DNA of 64,000 nt. Origin: Balneola sp. (lineage in GTDB: Bacteria; Bacteroidota; Rhodothermia; Balneolales; Balneolaceae). Positions 45,949 through 53,913 of this stretch are shown one piece after another. A program made the translations under genes and the position numbers. The first letter of the stretch is position 1. Every line of letters begins with the position of its first letter. The stretch is from NCBI GenBank assembly GCA_017643645.1, contig JAEPNB010000003.1, forward strand, positions 62,001 through 126,000, given 5' to 3'. The notes beneath the pieces are model-generated. The model saw only the letters and a program-made list of their open reading frames with translations. It did no database searches and was not told where the DNA came from.

Positions 45949-46605
45949 ATGACTTTAAACAGATTAATCTTATTTCTGATTGTTTTTCTATACTCTTGTA
46001 AAGGAGGTTTTATTAGCCCCGGTGTTGGAGAAACCGACAAATTTGCTTCTTTGGTAGACAGAATGAATGAAATGGCTTTTATGAGCCAAATTAATTTAAA
46101 CGTGGGGACAAATGAAGGCTCTTATGCAAAATTCGAAGTTTCAGGTATTGTATCTATTGATCAGATAGGACTTAATACAGGTGTTTTTTCTATTCCGGAA
46201 CACAATTTGGAAAAAGAATTTAACAAAGCTGAAATCCTCAGAGTTTATTCAGATATAACTAATGAACAAGGTGAATTCATCGCAAGAATTACTATTACTT
46301 ACTTAATTGCTACAAAGGATGTTTTCTTTTCAGAAGCAGATGGTGATATAAAAGAAATGTTTTATGTTGCACAGATTCCTGAAAATATTGTATTCAGCAA
46401 TCGCTTGGATATTGCATTTGAAACAGATGAAGAGGGCTATTATGACACTGTTTACAATGGAAAACTTACTACCGTAAATGAACGGGTGAATTATTCATTT
46501 GATGGACTTGGCTTCCTTTATGTTGACCTCATTAACGGCCGTCCACTTGCAAGGGTTTTAGGATTTGGTGAAATCTTGTCTGATAAAGAAACAGTAGGAT
46601 CGTAA
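45949..46605 (+). CDS. Hypothetical lipoprotein
   Basis: A 218-residue protein with a lipoprotein signal (LILFLIVFLYSCKGGF, Cys17). The mature domain is beta-rich with no recognised family. It is coupled to the barrel gene (two-base gap), suggesting an outer-membrane pair. Its presence inside the lysC-dap block may be only positional. Confidence 0.65.
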   Translation: MTLNRLILFLIVFLYSCKGGFISPGVGETDKFASLVDRMNEMAFMSQINLNVGTNEGSYAKFEVSGIVSIDQIGLNTGVFSIPEHNLEKEFNKAEILRVYSDITNEQGEFIARITITYLIATKDVFFSEADGDIKEMFYVAQIPENIVFSNRLDIAFETDEEGYYDTVYNGKLTTVNERVNYSFDGLGFLYVDLINGRPLARVLGFGEILSDKETVGS

Positions 46606-46703
46606 TCTAAGGGAAGTAACTTTAGCATATGAATTGAGTTTCTGAGTATTAATTCAAAGAGAACAGCGCCAAAAAGAATATTTAATCAGCAAGAACATTT
46701 GAA

Positions 46704-47381
46704 ATGAAAATATCAATAATCGGAACAGGTAAAACAGGCAGTAAAGTTGTAGATATGCTTGGCGATAATCTCGCTTATGCGTTCGATGAGTCCAATCCCC
46801 CTACAGTTGAAAAATTAAAAGAAAGTGACGCTGTAATTATATTTGTTCCGGGAGAAGCCGTAACAAATATATTACCCATAGTACTGGATTCGGGGATTCC
46901 GGCTGCATGGGGAAGTACAGGATTTGCATGGCCGGAAGATCTGGAAGACAAAGTCCGAAAGGTGGAAACAAAATGGGTTTTGGCTACCAATTTCAGTTTA
47001 GGGATGAATATTATCCGAAATGCAATTGAAGCTATTTCAACTGGATCAGAAATATTAAAAGACCCGGAGTTCAAAATTCATGAAGTACATCACATCCATA
47101 AAAAAGATGCCCCAAGCGGTACGGCTCTCTCATGGAAAGAATGGTTGGCGAAAGATGCTGAAGTTTCCTCTGCCCGAGAAGGAGATGTAAACGGAATTCA
47201 TGAACTAACTGTTAGTACTGCTAACGAAGAAATAACATTAAAACACGATGCAAAGGACAGAGCTTTGTTTGCAGAAGGTGCAATATGGGCAGTGGAACAA
47301 TTGATCAATAATCAGAATTTAACAAACGGTATTTATACCTTTGGACAACTATTTGATTTCATCACAAAAAATAATGACTAG
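46704..47381 (+). CDS. dapB: 4-hydroxy-tetrahydrodipicolinate reductase
   Basis: A 225-residue NAD(P)H-dependent reductase of diaminopimelate/lysine synthesis, the short Bacteroidota-type form. It has the Rossmann motif IIGTGKTGSKVVDML, WGSTGFAWPEDLED, and the catalytic signature EVHHIHKKDAPSGTALSW (His-His and Lys). The end overlaps dapA by eight bases. Confidence 0.93.
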   Translation: MKISIIGTGKTGSKVVDMLGDNLAYAFDESNPPTVEKLKESDAVIIFVPGEAVTNILPIVLDSGIPAAWGSTGFAWPEDLEDKVRKVETKWVLATNFSLGMNIIRNAIEAISTGSEILKDPEFKIHEVHHIHKKDAPSGTALSWKEWLAKDAEVSSAREGDVNGIHELTVSTANEEITLKHDAKDRALFAEGAIWAVEQLINNQNLTNGIYTFGQLFDFITKNND

Positions 47382-48270
47382 ATTAGAGTTTCCCGTTTTT
47401 ACCGCAATGATAACACCCTTCAATGAGGATGGAAGTGTAGATTTTCAAAGTTTTGAGTACTTATTGCTAAAACAGCAGGAAGCTAAGGTTGGTACGTTAG
47501 TTCTTGGAAGTACAGGTGAAGGTCTGAATCTTAGTGCGCAGGAAAAGAGAGCGATCGTTAAGTTTGCTAAGGAACTAAATCTTGATGTTCCATTGATGGT
47601 AGGCATTGGTGGACATAGTATTCAAACCCAAAAAGAATTCATCGGTTATTGTGATGAAGTTGGTGTCGATTCTTTGCTATTAGTAACTCCACTATATGCT
47701 AAACCAGGAAAGGAAGGTCAATTTGAATGGTTTTCGGAATTACTATCAACTACTGAAACCCCTTGCATTTTGTATAATGTGCCTTCCAGAACAGGAGTTA
47801 AGTTACATCCCGAAGTTCCCGGCAGACTTTCTGAAAAATTCTCGCATGTGGTTGGAGTAAAAGAAGCTAGTGGAAGTGTAGAAGAGTTCAAAGAATTCAG
47901 AAAACACAGCCCGAATTTGTATTTTTATTCCGGCGACGATGGTTTAACGGAAGCATTTGTGAAGGAAGGAGGAGTTGGACTTGTTTCAGTAGCTTCAAAT
48001 GTATGGCCGGCTCAAACCAGAAAAATGGTCGACTTAATGTTAGATGGAAATTTTGATGAGCTTTTTGAGGACTGGGAAGAATCAGTGAATGCACTTTTTT
48101 CAGCTTCAAATCCCGTTCCTACAAAAGTTTTACTTCAGCATAAAGGCTGGATCACGCACACGAATGTACGATTACCACTTTCATTAAAAGATTTAACTCA
48201 CGAAGGTGAAGAAGCGCTGCTGGAAGCAGATAGAAAAATTAACTTATGGATTAAAGAAGTGATCAAGTAA
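47374..48270 (+). CDS. dapA: 4-hydroxy-tetrahydrodipicolinate synthase
   Basis: A 298-residue TIM-barrel aldolase condensing pyruvate and aspartate semialdehyde. The ATG at 47374 gives the conserved N-terminus RLEFPVFTAMITPFNEDGSVD; the upstream TTG at 47341 would add eleven residues inside dapB and is not preferred. Motifs: LGSTGEGLNLSAQEK, YNVPSRTGVKL and the Schiff-base Lys in VVGVKEASGSVEEF (about residue 163). It overlaps dapB by eight bases. Confidence 0.95.
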   Translation: MTRLEFPVFTAMITPFNEDGSVDFQSFEYLLLKQQEAKVGTLVLGSTGEGLNLSAQEKRAIVKFAKELNLDVPLMVGIGGHSIQTQKEFIGYCDEVGVDSLLLVTPLYAKPGKEGQFEWFSELLSTTETPCILYNVPSRTGVKLHPEVPGRLSEKFSHVVGVKEASGSVEEFKEFRKHSPNLYFYSGDDGLTEAFVKEGGVGLVSVASNVWPAQTRKMVDLMLDGNFDELFEDWEESVNALFSASNPVPTKVLLQHKGWITHTNVRLPLSLKDLTHEGEEALLEADRKINLWIKEVIK

Positions 48271-48296
48271 CAGAGTTACATCAACGCGTTGCGTTT

Positions 48297-48334
48297 AGTT
48301 ACAAAGTAAAAGTATTAGCTTTTACTTTGTAACT
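48297..48334. repeat. Perfect 16-bp inverted repeat between dapA and dapD
   Basis: Arms AGTTACAAAGTAAAAG (48297-48312) and CTTTTACTTTGTAACT (48319-48334) pair perfectly around a six-base loop. There is no U-tract on either strand. In RNA it would form a very stable hairpin in the dapA-dapD spacer and could set differential expression or processing; as DNA it could be an operator. Confidence 0.75.
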
Positions 48335-48367
48335 ATGTTACTTAATCACTCTGCAACTTAAAATAGA

Positions 48368-49114
48368 ATGAACTACGAAGAAATTTTAGACAAATTAGAA
48401 GAAGGCGAACTCAGGTCTGCTAATAAAACTGAAAACGGCTGGGAAGCCAATCTGGAAGTTAAAAAAGCGATCTTAGAATCCTTCAAAAATGGCGAAAACA
48501 CTTCCTATGAAGGGATTTATGAAGGCTTCGTTGATAAGCATAATCTTCCTCCAAGATATTTTGAGCCTGAAGATGGAGTTCGATTAGTTCCGGGTGGGTC
48601 ATCGGTCCGACGAGGAGCTTACGTTGCTCCGGGAGTGATCATCATGCCACCGGCTTATGTGAATGTAGGCGCTTATGTTGATGAAGGATCAATGGTAGAC
48701 AGCCATGCATTGGTTGGCTCTTGTGCTCAGATCGGGAAAAATGTACACTTGTCGGCAGGAGTACAAATCGGTGGAGTTTTGGAACCCATTGGGATGAATC
48801 CTGTTATTATTGAAGACGATTGTTTTATCGGTGCAGGAGTGGTAATCGTCGAAGGAATTTTAATTTGTTCAAAAGCAGTAATTGCTCCCGGTGTAGTATT
48901 GTCTAAATCCATTCCGGTTTACGATGCTGTAAAAGAAGAAATCAGAGAACGTGGTTCAGAAATTCCGGAAGGAGCAGTAGTAATTCCGGGTTCGAGGCCT
49001 GTAAATTCTGATTGGGCTAAAAAACAAGGATTAAGTATGGATTGCCCGATTATCGTGAAATATCGTGATGAAGGAAGTAATGCATCCTTGGAGTTAGAAG
49101 AAGCACTCAGATAA
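48368..49114 (+). CDS. dapD: 2,3,4,5-tetrahydropyridine-2,6-dicarboxylate N-succinyltransferase (or acetyltransferase-like DapD)
   Basis: A 248-residue left-handed beta-helix acyltransferase. The helical N-terminus precedes hexapeptide repeats ([45 protein letters not shown] given in part here) and the DapD motif [19 protein letters not shown]. It forms trimers. It continues the DAP pathway after dapA and dapB and is followed by a bidirectional terminator. Confidence 0.93.
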   Translation: MNYEEILDKLEEGELRSANKTENGWEANLEVKKAILESFKNGENTSYEGIYEGFVDKHNLPPRYFEPEDGVRLVPGGSSVRRGAYVAPGVIIMPPAYVNVGAYVDEGSMVDSHALVGSCAQIGKNVHLSAGVQIGGVLEPIGMNPVIIEDDCFIGAGVVIVEGILICSKAVIAPGVVLSKSIPVYDAVKEEIRERGSEIPEGAVVIPGSRPVNSDWAKKQGLSMDCPIIVKYRDEGSNASLELEEALR

Positions 49115-49117
49115 ATA

Positions 49118-49148
49118 AAAAAAGGAGTTGTGTAACAACTCCTTTTTT
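49118..49148. terminator. Bidirectional Rho-independent terminator
   Basis: An 11-bp stem (AAAGGAGTTGT/ACAACTCCTTT, small loop) is flanked by A residues on the left and six T residues on the right, so it can terminate both dapD (+) and the convergent lipoprotein gene (-). Confidence 0.88.
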
Positions 49149-49169
49149 AACTAGTTAACTAAAGATTTT

Positions 49170-49937
49170 TTAAAGAGGGGTAACTACTCCACCGTCATCG
49201 TCTGAGCATTCCACTACGTATTCAAAATAACCCCACCAAGCACCTTTTTGGGAAGAAAAGCCTGAACCACCTGCATAAGCAGTCTCACCTGCATTAGACT
49301 TTGGCGCGATAGTTTTAAAATCAGGATCGTTTTCACCATTATCTCCATCGTCGTCATTATCTCCATTATCGTCACCATCATCTTCAGTGTCTTCCTCAGT
49401 TCCGTTCTGAATAAGAGCGGCATGAGTTGAGATGTAAAATTTTCTTCCACAGACTATGTTTTCAGGTACTGAAATTGAAAAAATGTCCGAATTCAAATTC
49501 TCAGCAGTGTATGGAGCTTTACCGGGAGCAGGTCGTCTATTGGGAATATTATTTTCATGATCCCAAATATAAATATGAATTTCTTTTAGGTCGGCACTGG
49601 CATCGGTATTGTAAGTAATGTTTAATTCGTTATCGTTATTTGTAACAATAACTTCACCTGCATAAGAATCCTGACCGGCCCAAAGTGAATGGGAGTAAAC
49701 TGAATAAGAATTGTTTTCATCTTCAGTTACATTATCCAGTTTTGTTCCGGTTCCGGTATTATTGGAATTGGAATTACTATTTGCAGAGGATTGACCCTTT
49801 CCTCCTTTCTTAGCAAGCACATCATCACTAACAGATGTTTCTACATTATTATTAGATAGAGAATCTTCCGAACAGTTTGATAATGTAATTAATAAGACTG
49901 AACATAGAAGAAAATATAGTACCCGTATATTTTTCAT
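49170..49937 (-). CDS. Secreted lipoprotein with Asn/Ser- and Asp-rich low-complexity segments
   Basis: A 255-residue protein with a lipoprotein signal (LLCSVLLITLSNCSED). A Lys/Gly and Asn/Ser-rich linker (residues 43-65) is followed by a beta domain (YAGEVIVTNNDNELNITYN, KEIHIYIWDHENN) and a very acidic DDGDDNGDNDDDGDNGE-type stretch near residues 187-203. It ends with SSQKGAWWGYFEYVVEC. The Asp-rich stretch could bind calcium. No family was recognised. The acidic stretch is encoded by near-repeated GAT/GAC/AAT codons. Confidence 0.65.
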   Translation of the reverse strand: MKNIRVLYFLLCSVLLITLSNCSEDSLSNNNVETSVSDDVLAKKGGKGQSSANSNSNSNNTGTGTKLDNVTEDENNSYSVYSHSLWAGQDSYAGEVIVTNNDNELNITYNTDASADLKEIHIYIWDHENNIPNRRPAPGKAPYTAENLNSDIFSISVPENIVCGRKFYISTHAALIQNGTEEDTEDDGDDNGDNDDDGDNGENDPDFKTIAPKSNAGETAYAGGSGFSSQKGAWWGYFEYVVECSDDDGGVVTPL

Positions 49938-50076
49938 AACCTCGAAAATGTATTTTAAATTGTATTTAAAATAACTATTAGGATGTTTTATAGATAATTA
50001 GCATTTATTAATTTTTATTAAATGATAATTCTGAATTCAGAACATTTGTAAAGTAAATTAATATGAATAGGCGGTC

Positions 50077-51213
50077 TTAGTTAATTTCTTCCCACCATCT
50101 ATCAAAAACTCTACCGGAATCATTTAAATTAATTTTCTCTCCGATAATAGGAGTGAATAACGGAATTGGATTTCTACTTTTCTGATTTAGCTGCGTTACC
50201 TTGTTCAAAGGCTCGTCCCAAGGATGCATAGCCAGTACATATTTAGAAGAGTGAACAGGGAAAAGGCGCTTTGCTTTGAGATCCTGAGCAGCTTGCAAAA
50301 CCTGATCAGGGTGCATATGTATTTCTTTCCATGCATCATTGTATTGCCCGTTATCCAGAATAGCCAGGTCAATAGAATCGAACCGTTTCCCGATCTCTGC
50401 AAAGAAATCTCCATAGCCACTATCACCGCCAACATAAATAGTTTGAGATTCGGATTCTAGCACATAAGAAGCCCATAATGTGTTTTTTCGTTTAAATCCA
50501 CGGCCCGAAAAATGACGAGTGGGCATGGTATGAATAGATAAACCCGAATCCACTTTTAACTCACTAAACCAATCCTGCTCAATGATCTGTTGATCAGAGA
50601 ATCCCCATTTTTTAAAATGTGATCCAACTCCAAGTCCGCAAACTACATTCTTGATTCTATCTTTTAATCCCGTGATGGTTTTGTAATCCAAATGATCGTA
50701 GTGGTCATGACTAATAATCAAATAATCTATTTCAGGAATGTCATCAACAGTGTAAATATCTGTTCCCGGGAAAGATCTCACCGTTCCGGGAATAGGAGAA
50801 GCATTGCCACTGAAAACCGGATCAATCAGAATTTTTTTTCCATCAAGTTGAATGAAATATGAAGAGTGCCCAAACCAAACCAATACATTTTCATTTTCAG
50901 GAATAGAAAACAGATCAGTCTTTACAGATGGAATTACGTCTTTTGGTTTAGTCCTGGGATGCTTAACGAAAAGTTGATCATATAAAATACTGAAATAAGA
51001 ATATCCCTCGGAAAGATCGGGAGTAAGTTGAAGGTTCTGAAACATGCCATCGCTGAAATTCTCTGATCTTGAAATTTCTTCGAGATGTTGTCCGGCAGGA
51101 GCTTGCCCGAATTTAGCCTGACGCATATAGAAAAAAGTAGCAATTACCAGAACAACTGCTAAAACAAAAAATGTTGTCATTATATACTTTAAAATTTTTA
51201 TCAATTGTACCAC
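50077..51213 (-). CDS. Membrane-anchored metallo-beta-lactamase-fold hydrolase (NAPE-PLD/UlaG-like)
   Basis: A 378-residue protein with an N-terminal TM anchor (VLAVVLVIATFFYM). Start GTG 51213 gives a positively charged lead (QLIKILK); ATG 51180 is the alternative. The zinc-binding domain shows VWFGHSSYFIQLDGKKILIDPVF, the signature ISHDHYDHLDY (HxHxDH), MPTRHFSGRG and YVGGDSGYG. This order matches N-acyl-phosphatidylethanolamine phospholipase D-like and UlaG-like hydrolases. Substrate unknown; a membrane lipid is plausible. Confidence 0.85.
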   Translation of the reverse strand: MVQLIKILKYIMTTFFVLAVVLVIATFFYMRQAKFGQAPAGQHLEEISRSENFSDGMFQNLQLTPDLSEGYSYFSILYDQLFVKHPRTKPKDVIPSVKTDLFSIPENENVLVWFGHSSYFIQLDGKKILIDPVFSGNASPIPGTVRSFPGTDIYTVDDIPEIDYLIISHDHYDHLDYKTITGLKDRIKNVVCGLGVGSHFKKWGFSDQQIIEQDWFSELKVDSGLSIHTMPTRHFSGRGFKRKNTLWASYVLESESQTIYVGGDSGYGDFFAEIGKRFDSIDLAILDNGQYNDAWKEIHMHPDQVLQAAQDLKAKRLFPVHSSKYVLAMHPWDEPLNKVTQLNQKSRNPIPLFTPIIGEKINLNDSGRVFDRWWEEIN

Positions 51214-51273
51214 TAGGATAAGATGAAGGAGTGAAAGTTCAGGGAGTATGTATCAAAAAGGGTGTAAGGCGTG

Positions 51274-51310
51274 ATAGTGTTATGGTTGAATTGAGCAACC
51301 ATAACACTAT
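51274..51310. repeat. Perfect 15-bp inverted repeat
   Basis: Arms ATAGTGTTATGGTTG (51274-51288) and CAACCATAACACTAT (51296-51310) around seven bases, flanked by an outer GGTGT/ACACC. It follows the PLP-enzyme gene (minus strand, stop at 51330) and may be its 3' hairpin, although no U-tract is present. Confidence 0.7.
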
Positions 51311-51329
51311 AGCACCATCACACCAACAT

Positions 51330-53036
51330 TTATACTGCCAATGCTTTATTTGCTATTGCCAATCCATTTACAAACGCCTGAATAAGTGCTTCTATAGTAT
51401 CGGGTGAAGCTCCTTTTGCTGTAAATTCATGTCCTTCTTTTTCGAGGGTTAAAGTTACAATAACAAGCGAATCCGTATCAGGGCTTAAAATCTCTACTTC
51501 GTGATTGAGTATCTGTAGCGCCAGAAATGAATCTGTTTCAGCTTTCATTGCAGCAAGAACAGCGTCCATTGGACCAACACCTTGTTCAAGAGAAACGACT
51601 TCTTCACCGTCATTGATCTTCATTTTAACAGCAGCGGCAACTAATCCGTGCTTTCGCATAGTGATTTTGTAATCAACAATCTCAACCGGGAATTCCAGAT
51701 CGGCATCCGTTGCAGAAACCATAGATTTAAGAGCTTTAATCTCTGCTTCTCTAAGGGTCTTTCCTTTTTTATTGATTCCGTTAACGTATTCTGTATAGAG
51801 CTTTTCATGATTTTCATCCAAAGTGACATTCCCGGAGTAAAGATCTCTGGATTGTCCCCAACTATTTTTCTGCATATCCGGAAATCCCGATTCTATATAC
51901 TGCTGAATGCGTTCCAGTTTTGGAGAAAGGATAGGAGATGAAAGGGAATATTTAGCAACAATATGAGCGGCTTTCAATCCCGTACCGGTAAGAACAAACA
52001 GGCACTTCTTACCTTTAAAAATGTCCAAATTATTTTTGAAGCAAGCCAAAGGAATTGCACAAGCCGGCTCTGTGAAAATTCCTTCTTCCACGGTCATTTC
52101 CTTCATGGAAGATAGTAATTCATTTTCGGTAGCCGTGAAAGCATGTCCGTTGGTTTCGTTGATACCTTCCAGAACTTTATAGAAATCGAAAGGATCAGCA
52201 ACAGCTACGGCATCAGCCATAGTATTTACTTGATCCTTAATAATTTTTTCTTTCTTGAAAATGCCCTCAACAACAGGAGAACTTTGCTCAGGCTGAACGG
52301 CAACAAAACTTGGAATTGTATCTATTCTTCCGGCCGCTTTTAATTCCACCAATCCTTTATAAATAGCAGCAAAGTTAGTTCCTGCTCCAATCGGTACAAA
52401 GATATAATCATAATCCATTGCACCTTGCTCGATCAGTTCGTAAGAAAAGGATTTTTGCCCTTCCTGCCTGAATACATAATCGCCTGCTAAATAATAATTC
52501 CCTGATTTGGCGAATTCACGACAAAGCAGTTCACAAGTTCTGAAATCACCTTTTATTCTGATTATAGTGGCATCATAAATAGTGGATTGAGCCAGTTTAG
52601 CATCCGGTGTTTGTTCAGGTACAAAAACAAAGCAAGGAATTTTAAAATAACATGCATACGCGGCTACAGAAGCTGCCATATTTCCGGTAGATGCTAAACA
52701 AATGGCATCAGCGCCTAATTCTAAAGCCTTAAGTACCTCAATGTAACTTCCGCGATCTTTAAAGCAGCCCGTAGGGTTTTCTAATTCGAGTTTAGCATAA
52801 AGATCAGCTTCGTATAATTCAGAAAGTCTTTCCAGCTTCTTTAAAGAAGTGAAATCTGTTTTCAGCGGATCAGGAATGATATTCTTTAGTGGATATTGAA
52901 TTTCTTCACGGGCCTCTTTGTAGTCAACGGTTAGTACGCCGCCGCAGTTAGTACAGTAGGTGCTGGTGACGCGCTCGTCATTTACTGTATCACAAATAAT
53001 ACATCGAACAGTATAGCCGGAATTAGAACTCTTCAT
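51330..53036 (-). CDS. Threonine-synthase-like PLP enzyme fused to a LeuA-type allosteric domain
   Basis: 568 residues with three parts. A zinc-ribbon-like N-terminus has Cys12, Cys15, Cys28 and Cys31. A PLP domain of archaeal/plant-type threonine synthase follows, with the Schiff-base Lys93 in LENPTGCFKDRG, ASTGNMAASVAAYA and VPIGAGTNFAAIYKG. From about residue 445 to the end the sequence matches the regulatory (dimer) domain of 2-isopropylmalate/citramalate synthases: VEIVDYKITM, EQGVGPMDAVLAAMK (486-492 GVGPMDA) and a closing GASPDTIEALIQAFVNGLA. A canonical ThrC exists at 10926, so this is a paralogue, plausibly allosterically controlled by a branched-chain amino acid. Reaction uncertain: threonine synthase, threonine dehydratase-like or another beta/gamma-elimination. 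Confidence 0.85.
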   Translation of the reverse strand: MKSSNSGYTVRCIICDTVNDERVTSTYCTNCGGVLTVDYKEAREEIQYPLKNIIPDPLKTDFTSLKKLERLSELYEADLYAKLELENPTGCFKDRGSYIEVLKALELGADAICLASTGNMAASVAAYACYFKIPCFVFVPEQTPDAKLAQSTIYDATIIRIKGDFRTCELLCREFAKSGNYYLAGDYVFRQEGQKSFSYELIEQGAMDYDYIFVPIGAGTNFAAIYKGLVELKAAGRIDTIPSFVAVQPEQSSPVVEGIFKKEKIIKDQVNTMADAVAVADPFDFYKVLEGINETNGHAFTATENELLSSMKEMTVEEGIFTEPACAIPLACFKNNLDIFKGKKCLFVLTGTGLKAAHIVAKYSLSSPILSPKLERIQQYIESGFPDMQKNSWGQSRDLYSGNVTLDENHEKLYTEYVNGINKKGKTLREAEIKALKSMVSATDADLEFPVEIVDYKITMRKHGLVAAAVKMKINDGEEVVSLEQGVGPMDAVLAAMKAETDSFLALQILNHEVEILSPDTDSLVIVTLTLEKEGHEFTAKGASPDTIEALIQAFVNGLAIANKALAV

Positions 53037-53079
53037 GAAAGATAATTTTGAAATTTATCCAAAATACAAAGCTTTTTAT

Positions 53080-53562
53080 TTAGTGGATAGGGTTATATGT
53101 AAATAAGTTCCGGCAAATAAAAAATTTACTATACATTACATTATTTTTCTGTCGTATTTGATAGTTGATAAATCCACTTGTTAATCTTTTGGCTTCTTCA
53201 ATCATGTCCAAACCCTCTTGATAAAGTTTCTTATCTATAAATTTTAAGTCATAACAACTTATTAAGTGATCCTTTAACTCATATAAAGAACCTCTTGAAA
53301 TCCGATAGAATTGAATGCCTTCCTGAAAATGAAACCTACCGTATCCTTCTGCTATATTTGCAGTAATACTTATCGCTGCTCTTTTAATTTGAGTAGATAG
53401 TCCAAATTTTTCATCAATAGGAAGTTCCGGTATAATTTTTTTATAAAAGAATAACTTCACGTCTCTTGATCTTTGCCATGCATTAAGAGATTGAAAATCT
53501 TTATTTGGGTTATACTTTTCTCCACCTTCTTCAACCCAATTATGTTCTTCATAATCATCCAT
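53080..53562 (-). CDS. S23/four-helix-bundle protein (23S rRNA intervening-sequence protein family)
   Basis: A 160-residue protein containing the S23 core: FQSLNAWQRSRDVKLFFYKK, GLSTQIKRAAISITANIAEG, and FYRISRGSLYELKDHLI. The family forms pentameric four-helix bundles and is common in Bacteroidota; its function outside rRNA intervening sequences and retroelement accessory proteins is unknown. The N-terminal 20 residues and the tail after residue 135 (Met/Tyr/Phe-rich) are extra. A tandem octamer repeat lies just upstream of its start. Confidence 0.85.
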   Translation of the reverse strand: MDDYEEHNWVEEGGEKYNPNKDFQSLNAWQRSRDVKLFFYKKIIPELPIDEKFGLSTQIKRAAISITANIAEGYGRFHFQEGIQFYRISRGSLYELKDHLISCYDLKFIDKKLYQEGLDMIEEAKRLTSGFINYQIRQKNNVMYSKFFICRNLFTYNPIH

Positions 53563-53575
53563 GACTTACTATTTT

Positions 53576-53612
53576 ACTTATCTACTTATCTACTTATCTA
53601 CTTATCTACTTA
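53576..53612. repeat. Tandem octanucleotide repeat
   Basis: Four perfect copies of ACTTATCT (53576-53607) plus the start of a fifth (ACTTA). It lies 14 bases upstream of the S23 gene ATG (minus strand), in its presumed 5' UTR or promoter. Slipped-strand changes in copy number could alter expression. Confidence 0.9.
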
Positions 53613-53623
53613 ATCACTAAATA

Positions 53624-53869
53624 CTAAAGCGGTAATAAAATAATCTCTTCAAAGTCCAGATCAAGAATTTCGAAAATAGGATTAGCTATTTCTTCAATTT
53701 CTTCTTCGGGATACTCATCCAGACCTTCCAGTTTTACATACAGAGTATCATTGTGATCATCCACAAAATATTGAACATCCGTGGACTCGAAGCTCTCTTT
53801 TAATGTTTTAATTAGAAATTGAAGATCTTCTTCAAAGGATTGATGTTCTGTTTCTTCTATATTATTCAT
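53624..53869 (-). CDS. Small acidic hypothetical protein
   Basis: An 81-residue protein from the ATG at 53869 (MNNIEETEHQSFEEDL); a start at 53893 would add eight residues. It is strongly acidic with helix-strand-strand-helix character (VQYFVDDHNDTLYVKLEGLDE; EEIIEEIA-like helix). No family was recognised. It is divergent from anmK (45-base gap) and precedes the repeat upstream of the S23 gene. Confidence 0.6.
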   Translation of the reverse strand: MNNIEETEHQSFEEDLQFLIKTLKESFESTDVQYFVDDHNDTLYVKLEGLDEYPEEEIEEIANPIFEILDLDFEEIILLPL

Positions 53870-53913
53870 GCAGATGGATTTGATTTGAAGCAAAAATACC
53901 CCGAGTTTGAGTC

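Noticed and set aside
53080-53562. S23 protein as Avd accessory of a diversity-generating retroelement
   Set aside because: No reverse transcriptase, template repeat or variable repeat was seen nearby; the S23 family is much broader than Avd.
53576-53612. Possible CRISPR array
   Set aside because: It is a contiguous octamer tandem repeat without spacers, and no cas genes are present in the window.
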